Shown here: positions 10,553 to 21,516 of the stretch, one piece after another
How the letters are laid out: the number at the start of each line of letters is the position of its first letter
Position numbering within the stretch: the stretch's first letter is position 1
From: Flectonema sp. DT1601
Taxonomy: Eukaryota; Euglenozoa; Diplonemea; Diplonemida; Diplonemidae
Length of the DNA: 64,000 nt
Assembly: GCA_964019425.1 (NCBI GenBank)
Contig: OZ025828.1
Span: 797,380-861,379 of the forward strand
Reading direction: 5' to 3'
Made by a program: the position numbers and the translations under genes
The notes under the pieces: model-generated
The model's input: only the letters and a program-made list of their open reading frames with translations
What the model was told of the DNA's origin: nothing
Databases searched by the model: none

Positions 10553-12170
10553 ATGTGGAGGGGTGGAACACCAACAAACCCAGGTAGACAACACAAATCA
10601 AAAGATAAAAACGGACGGAAACGGGATGTGAAACCCAGCAGAGAAGAACTGGCATCAGTATTGAAGAGTGCGTTTCACTTTACGCGATTGAATTACGGAA
10701 GACCTTCACAGATGGCATTTGACGTCAAGGGGAGAAAGTTATATTGGCTTCACACCCTTCCATCAAATGGGAAGAATGCTTTATTTAGTTGTCAAGTTCA
10801 TCTGATGTACGACCAGCTTGAAAAGAAGAAGTCGAGAATAGCTCCATTGACACTACACTCTCGGGTTGACTTGGCTTCACTTCCCTCCCTCTCTTCTCCA
10901 TTCTCAAAAGAAGAGCAACTCCTTAGAGAAAGAAAGCGAGTTGGTGCCTGTGGAATTGCAGAGTTTGTTGCCTGCTTTGAGCACAACTGTTTATTACTAC
11001 CTGGAGACTCGACTATTTACGTCTACGACACCTCGACTTCTAAACTGTACGATACGCTCTCTCATAGTGGGTTGACCGACACTGTTTCAGATGCTAAACT
11101 TTGCCCTTCAATCACAACAAAACTTCTCTCCTTCATTCACAATAATAATATTTATATTTGTGACTTGGCACGCCTAGAGTCAAAACACGAAGTGTCAGCT
11201 GACTCTCCGTGCGAGGATCGGAATAGTAAAAAACACATAAGTGGACTACCAGTAGTGCAACTGACCTTCGCTGGGGAAAAGTTTCGAGGATGTGGAACAA
11301 CTGATTATATAACACAAGAAGAGTTTGGAAGATACACTGGGTACTGGTGGGAACCAAAGTGTTCTGTGGACAACAATGGAGAGATTGTGCACAGAATTCT
11401 TTACATTTACACTGATGAAAGAATGGTAACGAAAGTTAATATTTCTTCAACAGACACCAGCGCTCAGCAGTGCGAAGAATTTGCAATGCCGCGGCCTGGT
11501 GAAAAGAACGCCGTCGTTTCACTTTGTATGGTTCAATTTAAGGAATCAGCTCCCCATAACTTAACCTACTACCACTTCCCTCTTAAGCGGATGCTACAAG
11601 AGGTTCCGTGGTTTGAGTACATTGGTAAGGCAGGATGGACACCAGAAGGAAACATCTACGTGGAATGTGTTGATCGCCAACAAGAACGAGTAGCTCTAAT
11701 TGTTATTAAAAACAGCGACTTTGTCAGAGTGAATTCCGAGGAGGAAGCACTCCCATCAAAGGTTACATATGATGAGATAAAAACTTACAGAACACCTGGC
11801 AGAAGTGTTGATGAGATGGCTCTCGGATTTATGCAGTCGGAAGAAAACGATGTGGCGTTACCTGATGAAACCTCATCAAGTAATTCTATTTATCCACCGA
11901 GTATACCTCAACATCATAATTCTCACTTGCATCACCATCACCATCACCATCATCAACACCAACATCATCACCAGCATCCACATCATCATCACCATCACCA
12001 CCACCTCTATCATCCGCATCCCTTTGCATTTCCTGTGCCTTACGCATTTCCTTATCCTCCATATCCACCTGAGATGATGGTAGCTCATCATCACCATCAC
12101 CATCATCAAATGGCACCACTCGTCCACCACCACCATCATCATCATCATCATCAACATCAACAACACCACC

Positions 12171-12201
<31 letters not shown>

Positions 12202-14087
12202 CCACCACCACCACCACCACCACCACCACCATCCCCCGATGATGATGCCGCCACCGCCTGGGATTGCTGTTCCCTACCCAGTTGCGTACGACCCGAGTTT
12301 TTATCATCACCATCACCACCATCACCACCAACAGATGCTTCACCACCAACATCTCCACCACCATCAACACCCTCAGCTCCAGTTGCCTCCGCCTCCAACA
12401 GATGCACCTCCTTCTTTAGATGATATGGATTCTGACGGACCAACAAAACCTTGCGTATGTTTGTTTCTATTTTCAAATATGATTACTATTCATTGTACTA
12501 GTCGAAGAGTAGTGTTGTTACTAATACACGATAATCAAAACAGGGAACTATCACCGGTTACAGCGCACGCCCAATTCCGGGATGTGGAATTGGTCCTAAT
12601 CCGAATTACCCATTTCAGGTTTGTGTTTTACGAATTTGATGCATCAGCTTTGATAAAAAGAATGTTTGATTTCTAATTTTAAATAAAAAAACAGATAATT
12701 CGTGAGGATCTGTTTCCTGACGGGTGGGTAAATATCGCTGAGAGCGTCTACTTCTTTAAAGACGGCTCGGGAAGGGTTCTGTTTGAGTCTGAAGCGAGCG
12801 GAGCGGGAGGTTATCGTCACTTGTTCTTATTCCACTCATCTAGAGAAAGTGGTCCACTGCAATTGACGACTGGAGAATGGCAGGTCGATAGAAAAGGACT
12901 TTGGATCGATGAAGCGAAATCAAACGTTTACTTCTCTGCTACTTATGATACTTGGACGGAACAACATCTTTACGTTGCTCCAATTCCATCAGTTGCGGAG
13001 ATGTCTCATTTCCTCGCTTGTGCGGCACCAAAGCGTTTGACGGGTTCTGATATGACACACAGTGGGATGACTGTTAGTAGTGATTTCTGTTTCTTAGTAT
13101 CCTGTCACTCTTCTCTCAATTCACCTCCTGCGCTCACAATTACTGCTGTCGAAGACTTATCGACTACTGCGACTATCGCACTTCACGCGTACCAGTCACC
13201 TGTTCCTTCAGTCTTTAGAAACTTAATAACTCCTCAACTCATTGCGATCCCAAATAAGTCTGGTGTTCGTCTTCAGACTGCTTACTACCCACCAGCAACA
13301 ATACCTGAAGATGGGAGGAAGTCTGTTCCACTAGTAGTATTGGTATACGGAGGTACGGCTATTCAACAAGTAGTAAATGATTATAAATTAGTATGCCAAC
13401 CAAGACTACAGATGTTGTGTCATTATGGTTACGCATGTTGTATGATTGATAATCAAGGTTCTAGTGGAAGAGGTAATGCATTCGAGGCATCTGTTAAACA
13501 TAAATTAGGACAGTTAGAAGTTCAAGATCAAGTTGATGTAATTGAAGAATTAGGTAAACTACATCCATACTTAGATTTATCTCGCGTAGCAGTCTACGGA
13601 TGGAGTTATGGAGGATACATCGCATTGATGTGTTTGGGTTCAAGACCAGACTTCTTTAAATTAGCACTTGCTGGTGCCCCAGTCGTTGATTGGAATCTTT
13701 ACAACTCCGCTTACACAGAACGCTACCTTGGAACTCCAAATGTAAACCCTGAGGGTTACGAGAAGGGGAAAATTACTTCCTACGTCTCCTCATTCCCATC
13801 AGAGAGAGACAGGGTTATCTTGTTTCACGGTATGTCTGATGAGAATGTACACTTTGCACACACGCTGACTCTAATTCAAGCGCTTGTTAAGAATTCTAAA
13901 CCGTATAAATTACAACTTTACCCAAGTGAAAGACACGGTCTGAAGAGCACTGAAGCAACGTTTCACCATGAGCAGGTATGTCTGATTTCCTTGATGAGGA
14001 TAACAAACATAAGTTTCTCCAAAATAAATAAATAAATAAAAAAACTACCAACAGGAGTGGTTTGATGAAATCTTCAGCTCTCTCTGA
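10553..14087 (+). CDS. DPP8/9-like prolyl dipeptidyl peptidase with polyhistidine insert
   Basis: Four exons: 10553-12454, 12544-12618, 12695-13975, 14055-14087 (1096 aa). Introns 12455-12543, 12619-12694 and 13976-14054 are GT..AACAG and keep frame. The N-terminal beta-propeller has DPP8/9 hallmarks: FHFTRLNYGRPSQMAFD, RYTGYWWEP and GKAGWTPEGNIYVECVDR. The third exon resumes the propeller (FPDGWVNIAESVYFF) and leads into an S9 alpha/beta-hydrolase with Ser963 in GWSYGGY, Asp1041 in SDENVHF and His1073 in ERHG. Family S9B enzymes cleave X-Pro dipeptides from N-termini. There is no signal peptide or membrane anchor, so a cytosolic enzyme like DPP8/9 is expected. Residues about 455-610 are an inserted His-rich block absent from known relatives. 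The start is the first in-frame ATG after a pyrimidine-rich acceptor. Confidence 0.9.
11920..12370 (+). repeat. CAY (His codon) repeat tract inside the DPP-like gene
   Basis: Imperfect CAC/CAT triplet repeats encode several runs of 7 to more than 20 histidines, with Gln, Pro and Tyr interruptions. The opposite strand is also open (ATG/GTG triplets) purely because of the repeat. Confidence 0.95.
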
Positions 14088-14998
14088 TCAGAAATCCTTC
14101 TTTTCCGAAAATGTAAAAAAAAAAAAAAAAAAAAGAATTTAATAAAATAAACAATCACAAATTATATTCCGTTTCTTTACGGCATCGCAGACTTCACCTC
14201 AGTTTCTTTGATTATATTTTTTCTCATCAAAAATATGTCTTTTCAATTAACGAATGTCGTCAGTCAAATGCCCGACTGAAATCTAAGAAATCGGTCTGTC
14301 ACTACACATGCAGGAAATGGAACTGGGAAAAAAAAAAAAAAAAAAGGAAAAGGAAAAAGAAATACTACATTGAAATGAAAAATAAGGGAAAAAGAAAAAT
14401 AAATAGTTTTAACCTACAGAAAGAAGCCAAAAATAATGAAAAAGCCGCATATGAGAATGTAGTAGCTATTTACGTAAGACGAAACCAGTGTTCTTTCTTT
14501 ACTTTTGACTTATTGACAAGAATCTTCACAACGCCCGTCGCTGCAACGATCGACGGAATGAGGGAAACCGAGTGATGTCCTCAGAGAAGTTCTTTTTAGT
14601 GAGAAAATTAGTTACAAGTATTAAATATGACTTTAAAAAAAAAAAAAAAAAAAAAAACTAAAAAAATAATAATATTGATAATAATAATAATTACGTATTT
14701 TTCCCAAGTTTGTCTAAAGGAAACGCTACTAACAATAATACACCACTTAAGGATTTATTTTAGTTGAACGAGTTAAAGACGAATCTGCGTATAGGTAGCC
14801 AAAAAAAAAAAAAAAACGAAAAAAGAATTTTTTCTGATATACGCCAACTAACAGCCTGTGTCTAAAACTATTCAAAAACAACAAATAAATAAACTTATCT
14901 ACTTCCCAGCAGGTTAATTGAAAACCAGAGAGGTGGTAGTAATTATCATCACAACTTATGGGGTGATTAGATAGAATTATTTTTAGTGTTTTGAGTCG
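14088..14998 (+). other. Intergenic region, no gene seen
   Basis: AT-rich, with A runs of 15-23 bases near 14117, 14329, 14637 and 14802. A pyrimidine-rich acceptor (TTATCTACTTCCCAGCAG) ends at 14912, 86 bases before the next ATG. No supported coding sequence. Confidence 0.6.
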
Positions 14999-17812
14999 AT
15001 GAATTGTGTGAGACGCAACAGTATAACATCAAGACGACAATTTATTGATAGCATTCATGGAAGTCGATCATTACATCAGTCTGCTATGAGGAATACCAGT
15101 CGGTATGGAGCTGTGCTGTTTGGCAGAAAAATTAGCACTCCGAGAGACGCACTTCAAGCATTGCAGTCGATTGACAACAAAGTTATGTCTGACAACGACA
15201 AGAAGCATCTCGGTGATGAAATGTCAAAAATTATACCCACTGCCTGGTCTGGAACAGACATATTTAAATTAACTCAAACATTTTCTTCAATTTCTTGTGT
15301 GGTGCCACCAATTTTTGAAGCGACTTTTATCAAGAAAGTTCAACACTTTCCATTTGATCAACCGAATAGCATTGCTCTGGTGATCCCAGCTATTTATCGA
15401 AACACTGCGATGCTGCAATCACTAATCAGACAATTTGAGAAAAACAACATCCCCGTCACTGTAAGTTGGAATACGATGATGAATATCTTAGTTAGAGTTC
15501 CAGCAGAGCAGAGTAGAGAGTTTGAGAACGATATAAAAGAGTATCTGATAAATGTATTTATAAAATACATTCGGGAAATGAAATCTCATCATCAGCAGTC
15601 GTCAGACTTGACGGAAATCATTGAAATTAATACGGTAGCTGTTTCCAAACACGACTTCATCCAAACAGCAGCGATTAGCAATATCAGCCTACTACCTTCA
15701 GAATGGTGTCGGGGTCTCATATGCAGCATAGTTAATTGTGGGCGGCATATTGAGCAGCTTACTGTTAGGAAATTGTTTCTTCGTCTCCGTCCAGATGACG
15801 TAACGATCGGTGTCGCTATCGCTGCTTTTAAACTCCTCGACAAGTCTGATGATTCTCTGTTATTAGATTCACTGTTGTCTTCTTTATCTCAGATTACTTT
15901 AAGACATAAACAGCTTTGTAAGTTACTTCCGTACTTCGCATCGCGTCGGGTGATAAACGTTCGAATTGCGACAATACTTCTTGCAAGATCTGAGATGCAG
16001 TTCTATGGTAAGAATCTACCCAGCGGTGTCGTTGCTCAATTCCTAGCAATTGCTGGATATCATCCTGTTGAGAAGTTCTTACTAAACAAGTTAAAAATGA
16101 CCCGCAACAGAGTTTGGAATAATGAAGACTATCTGTTGTTTGTCAGAGCCTGTAATGGAATTGACATCAAAATTCCAAAGTTTGCGACTATCATGTTGAA
16201 AACCTTCGCAGATAAATTAACCGATGGAAGAGCAGATGTAATATTTATCGTTTCACTCGCTCACGAGTTGGTTATCTCAAAGAGGAGGTACCTCGTTCAG
16301 AGATTTGTGAACTTTCTATTTCCAATTAAATACCAACAACTACCTTTCGAATACTTTGCGAAGTTATTGTCAGCGCTCTCCCTTGGTGAGGAGAAGCAAA
16401 GATCAGAAGTCGTGAAGTGGGTTGAGAATGAGATTTCTAAGAAATCGAAATTGTCTGACGGAGAGTTTGCAACATTCGACAGCTTGTTGCTGGAGCTCTT
16501 ACGGTGGGGAAGAATAAAAAATCTCTTAAAGAAAATAACCAGCAAGGAGATTGCCAAAAGCAGTCCAGAGCAGTGTTCTCAAATATTAACCTCCATGGTC
16601 GCCCAGAAGGTAGCTGATGACAATGTCGCGGATTTAATTTCGAATCATCTGAGAGAAGTGTTGTCAGAAGTCCCAAGAGATGTTATTGGTAAATGTTTAG
16701 TTAATTTAGCAACGTTGAGTTTTAGATGCCGACCTCTGTACCAAGAAAGCCTTCCAATATTTGTATCACAGAAAGATATTAATCCAGAGATGGGATCTAA
16801 AGTATTGTGGTCATATTCTCAACAGCGAGAGACATCATCAACTTGTAGGAAGAATCTAACAACAATATCTAACTATTTGGGTACAAAGTTATCAGACATG
16901 TCGATGAGCTCTATTAGTAAAGCAGTCATTGCTTCAGCTTCATTAAGCCTCGTTGAGTCTTCGATTATCGATGATTCTGAAGATTACCTTTCCAACAACA
17001 TTCAAAGAGCTCAATATGTAAACTCGACTGTACTCACGCAACTCATTTCTTGTTACGCAAATAACCGACTTTGTAGTGCTGCTCCTCAACTGTGTGAAAT
17101 ATTGGAGAAGTCGAATGACATGCCGCCTCCAGTAATAGGATCATATTTTATGTCGTGTAGGCTGTTGAATTACGAAGTATCAGAACATCAGTTGGAGTTG
17201 CTTAAGGTTATTGTTCCGGCCCTGTCTTCTAATCCAAAAGGGAAACTAAGGAATCCTCATTTTGATAAAATGGATGCTGGTGACCTGTGTGCTATCTTAT
17301 CTGTAATAACTGAAAGACAAGTTGACCCTCTTACTGTTAATGTCTTCTTCAGTGCTGCTTCAGACTACATCTGTCAGAGACATGTTGTTCGATCATTGAA
17401 ACCGAGAGTTTCAGTTTTATTATTAGAAGCTGGTGCTCGATGGTTATTTGGAAGTAAGACACTCTTCAATACAATCGGAAGATCACTTGCTGACTCCCCG
17501 GCAGTAACTCAAATGCTCAACAGAGAACTCGTCAGTTTACTTGAGAGCTATGGAAAGGTCTCACTGAGATCACCGAGACTCCACGCTCAGATTTGTGTAC
17601 GACTTTCGATATCCCGAGATCTGCAATCAACAGAACTTCAAAGATGTGTTTGGGGAGCTTCTTCTCTCGGATTAGTCAATACCCCACAAGCAGATAGTTT
17701 TTGGAAAACGATGCGAACCCACGCTGCAAATACTGCAGCCGAGCTCACTGAAGAGGAAAATAACGCAATTCAGTCTTCCTTTAAAAAGATCGATGGGCTC
17801 ACAGACACGTAA
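14999..17812 (+). CDS. Large alpha-helical protein of unknown function, probably mitochondrial (937 aa)
   Basis: Uninterrupted frame of 937 residues that I do not recognise by family. The first 45 residues are rich in Arg, Ser and Asn and almost free of acids (MNCVRRNSITSRRQFIDSIH), as in a mitochondrial presequence. The rest is a long series of amphipathic helices with Leu/Ala/Ser periodicity, resembling helical-repeat organelle RNA-binding proteins (PPR, FASTK/RAP and similar), but no defined PPR or RAP signature can be pointed to. No membrane segment or catalytic motif is seen. It follows a 0.9-kb spacer and is only about 100 bases upstream of the next gene, so both probably share one precursor RNA. 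A mitochondrial RNA-processing or translation role is a guess. Confidence 0.85.
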   Translation: MNCVRRNSITSRRQFIDSIHGSRSLHQSAMRNTSRYGAVLFGRKISTPRDALQALQSIDNKVMSDNDKKHLGDEMSKIIPTAWSGTDIFKLTQTFSSISCVVPPIFEATFIKKVQHFPFDQPNSIALVIPAIYRNTAMLQSLIRQFEKNNIPVTVSWNTMMNILVRVPAEQSREFENDIKEYLINVFIKYIREMKSHHQQSSDLTEIIEINTVAVSKHDFIQTAAISNISLLPSEWCRGLICSIVNCGRHIEQLTVRKLFLRLRPDDVTIGVAIAAFKLLDKSDDSLLLDSLLSSLSQITLRHKQLCKLLPYFASRRVINVRIATILLARSEMQFYGKNLPSGVVAQFLAIAGYHPVEKFLLNKLKMTRNRVWNNEDYLLFVRACNGIDIKIPKFATIMLKTFADKLTDGRADVIFIVSLAHELVISKRRYLVQRFVNFLFPIKYQQLPFEYFAKLLSALSLGEEKQRSEVVKWVENEISKKSKLSDGEFATFDSLLLELLRWGRIKNLLKKITSKEIAKSSPEQCSQILTSMVAQKVADDNVADLISNHLREVLSEVPRDVIGKCLVNLATLSFRCRPLYQESLPIFVSQKDINPEMGSKVLWSYSQQRETSSTCRKNLTTISNYLGTKLSDMSMSSISKAVIASASLSLVESSIIDDSEDYLSNNIQRAQYVNSTVLTQLISCYANNRLCSAAPQLCEILEKSNDMPPPVIGSYFMSCRLLNYEVSEHQLELLKVIVPALSSNPKGKLRNPHFDKMDAGDLCAILSVITERQVDPLTVNVFFSAASDYICQRHVVRSLKPRVSVLLLEAGARWLFGSKTLFNTIGRSLADSPAVTQMLNRELVSLLESYGKVSLRSPRLHAQICVRLSISRDLQSTELQRCVWGASSLGLVNTPQADSFWKTMRTHAANTAAELTEEENNAIQSSFKKIDGLTDT

Positions 17813-17917
17813 AAACGATCGTACTCAGTTCTGTCGCTTATTAGTTAGGAGTTGTTTATTATTATTGTGCTTGACAGCCTTGTTGATTATTTTATTTATT
17901 CACTAAGAGTAAACAAG

Positions 17918-20900
17918 ATGAGCTACTGGCGGAATATGAACTCCGCTCCAAGGGGTGAGAGGAGGGGTAGCAGAGATGGTGACCGAGAACTGTTGGCAAC
18001 TCTGCGACATCATTCTCAGCGAAGTGATGTCCGAAGCGGATCCTCAGATTTAAGTCGTGAAGGATACAGAGACCGAGAGGGAGAGAGAGAGAGGAGGAGG
18101 GATAGATTAGGAGAACACAGAGATTTTTTAAGTCGCGAAGTATATCCTCTCAGCTCTCGCAACAGATCACGTAGCAGGGAAAGTCGAAATTATACTTCTC
18201 CAGATCCCTCTAATCGAACTTCTACACCTCGAAATGATTACATTTCTACATCTCGTTCTCATAGTCGAGAAAGGAGAGATTACCACCCCCGTGAGTATTC
18301 ACATCGAGACTACGTTACGTCCAGTCGATCATATAGCAGAGACAGAGGTAGAGATAGAAGTGATTATCGCGATGATTTTACTTCTCTCCGCACCCGATCT
18401 CCAAGTAGGGAACGCTCTCCTCAGAGAGACTTCACGCCCTCATCAACTCGATCTCGAAGCAGAGATGTCGAACGTATCCCAACCACTACTCGCTCTCTCA
18501 GTCGAGAGAGTAGCCGCGAGGGGGCCTGGCAGCAGCGCTATCTCTCTTCTCGATATTCTCACGATAGAGAGAGGGAGCGGGCGAGGACTTTCGAAACGCA
18601 AAATGTTCAAAAACTTTTAGAAGTTCTGAAGAAAGAGAAAGACAGAAATTCTCAGCTTGCTGACGAGAGGGAAAGTTTAAGAGATTCTAGAAGTGAGTGC
18701 AGTTTAGCTGAAGTGATGACACAACGCACTGTGCGTAGTGTTCGCAGTCGTGACACTCGCGGAACGGATTCATTAACACCTCGCAGTGTACGTGCTGGTG
18801 GAGATCATGGACAAGTTGTAAGCTCAACAGTAAGCCCTCGTGAGACAGTTACAAGTAGAAAGACTAACAAGGGAAGTAGTACTTCAGGTATGGATGGTGT
18901 GTCTGCAGACGAACTAGAGCGGCTCAGAAAAAGAAATGAAGAATGGGTAAAAGATAAAATGAAACAAAAGCGAGATGACGACAGCACCAGTGCGACACTT
19001 TCTCGGAGGTTGTCAACTGGAAGCAGCACTTCAGCTGGTAGAATGCCATTAGTTCGGAGATACTCTGAAACTTCTCAGGGAGGTATTCCACCACCTCCTA
19101 CTGCTATTCCTGCTCCTCGTCTTACTGATGATGAAGGCGATTGGTCTACTCCACTGAGGAATGAAGAAGAAGAAAAGCTGACGGACTTGAACCCAGCACA
19201 CACATTTCCACAAGAAGTAGTTGAACAAATTGATGATGAGAAAAATACTTCTATTCAAGATGCGCCACTCGAAGTTAATCTACCGAGCGATGAATCCGCC
19301 AGTTTTAATAACATAGTAGAAGGGGAGTTTGAGAGGAGAATGAGTTCCATGAATATCAATGTTTGTATTATATCTTTAGAATGACCATCTGAGAAAGAAA
19401 TGATCGAACAATAAATATTTCTTAACAACAACAAACAGGAGAATGGCTACGTGAATGACTTGCACGACGACGATGACATACTTGCCGCTCGTAGCAGTAC
19501 ATCTGATGTTGCGATATGGAAGGTATTGTATTGTATTTCTTATGTAGAACTTTTATCTCTATTTTTGAAGATGAATTGCAACAGTTCTTCTAATCTACTA
19601 ATAGGATATATTGAGATGGAAAATGAAATTAAAAAAAAAACAACAGTTTGAAATCCACAAGGTTCCTGAGGCTGCCGTATTTGTCGAATTTGCGAAGGAA
19701 AGAACTGTTGCTGAAGTGATGGAGAGGTACAAACAAAATTCGAGTGGCGTGTACTTTTCGGGACGAGAACACTTGCACGTCGGCGAAACCAGATTAGAGC
19801 TCCACCAAAGGTTGTGTGACATTAACGAACTTACTGAGCTTGCAGATACCGGAGTGACGACATTTCGACTCGACGTTCACTTCGAACCGCCTGACGTGTG
19901 TTATTTACTTTTTATGATATCAATTCGTATTTTACGAGTATTTTGAGCTCTAATTTTAATAAAAAGAATTGGCTTTATCTTCAACTATACAGAAAATAAT
20001 GATATAACAACTGTGATTTTTTGTTTGTGCACGAAACCGTGAACCGACTTAAACTGATAAAGCTAAAGGAGGTTTACGTGTGCTGCCAACATTCTTTTTC
20101 GTTCTTACAATACTTGTTAAATGCAAAAAATAATTCCAGCAGGAACCTGAAACTCCTTCCACAGTCTGTGAAGTTAGCACTCCGACGTTTGCAGTACCAA
20201 TGAGCTGTTTCTCTCGTAAACAAAATCTTAACGAATCTGCTGTTTGGAAGGGACGAGCATGTAAATCCTCATTCGCAAACTCAAAACCAACGACATTCTA
20301 CTGGGTGGACTTTAAGGGGTTGGACTCACGTCCTGGGAAGTACACAGGTATGTCATCTCTTTTCTAAATAATAAGATATTATTATTTTTCAATAAAATAA
20401 ATTAAAAAAAAAAAAATATAACAGCCACACAATACATTCCAATTACATTAACGAGAGGATCAGCAATGAGTGGACTACCTCGTCAATCAAAGATATCAAT
20501 TGAGTGTGTCTCAAGTGGGAAGGTTGAGGTATCTGATGAAGGAAATACTTTTAAATATTCTCTAGATCGATCAAAAGAAGATGAACTATCAGGGGTTTCA
20601 GTGATAGGAGATATCGCTATTGACTTTAATGTCTCACCTCATCCTGTTGATCACAAACTACCCATCTCAATCAGAATGATGAGAAGCAAACTACCAGCAT
20701 TAGTACTCATCCAACTCATCATTATTTTCGCTTTTGCGGATGTCCAAAGTATTGTAATGTCTTGTTCTACACTGATTGCGGATAATATCATTCCAATCGT
20801 CTATTTACTTATATTGCAACTAATTATTGATCCGACTCGATCAGTAAGAACCTTCTGGTCAGTTGTTGTTGGAATTATGAAACCAATGTTGAATCTATTT

Positions 20901-20954
20901 CAGCTACTTTGGAGAGCTCGAAAGCGAAAACCACGACAAGTAGATGTGAGTTAA
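17918..20954 (+). CDS. RS-rich protein with folded middle and hydrophobic C-terminus (836 aa, five exons)
   Basis: Proposed exons: 17918-19360, 19439-19522, 19647-19895, 20143-20347, 20425-20954. All four introns preserve frame; acceptors are AACAG except CCAGCAG at 20142. The 247-nt intron 19896-20142 is the least certain join and may hide a small exon or mark two separate genes. Residues 1-210 are dense in Arg-Ser/Arg-Asp repeats like SR splicing factors, but no RRM is present. A short basic coiled coil lies near 225-250 and another near 340-365. Residues 510-592 form a compact mixed alpha/beta block (VFVEFAKERTVAEVMERY). The last exon has a beta-rich stretch and two hydrophobic segments at about 750-767 and 781-795, then a basic tail. 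I do not recognise the family. ATG 17918 is chosen as the first in-frame ATG. Confidence 0.65.
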
Positions 20955-21516
20955 CTATACGATACAATGCTGTGATGAAATCATAAATGCTTAATACAAT
21001 TTGAGCATCAGCTGTTGTTTTCTTTTATTTTTTTTTAACTTTTAAGCTATCTGTCAAAAGACAAGAGGGGTCTGTTTAATTCGTATCAAAACTTGTTCTG
21101 TACGCAGATCAGAATCACCCACTGTGGATTGACTCTGTGCTAGCTTGATGTTTTGTTTGTAGTAGTTGGTGGGTGTTAAGGCGAAATGGCGAATCAACGA
21201 AACTCCTGCACTGTATTATCATATAAGAAAGCAGAAGATAGAAAAAAAACAGGATTACAAAAAAGAAAAAGAATGAAGATCTGATCTTTGGTTTTTCGTG
21301 TTCTCTCCATTTCGTTGATTCGTAGTTTGGTAATCCGTCTTGTTTTTATTTTTTTAATATCTCACGAGAGTATTTTGATCCTCACGTTAGTAAGGATTCC
21401 AATATGAGTATTTGAGTGGTACTCTTTTCTCAATCAGGTTCTTATAGTAGTTGGTGTGTGTAGTTACTTACAATCCCTTATTCATGGATATCTACTTTCA
21501 CAGTCTTCGTTAAAAG
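20955..21516 (+). other. Intergenic region, no gene seen
   Basis: UTR-like sequence between the RS-rich gene and SEC23. An imperfect inverted pairing exists between GGCGAATCAACGAAA near 21188 and TTTCGTTGATTCG near 21312. No coding signal. Confidence 0.5.

Noticed and set aside
11876-12476. Open frames on the - strand opposite the His tract (Met/Val- and Gly/Asp-rich)
   Set aside because: They are the complement of CAY triplets and stop soon outside the tract.
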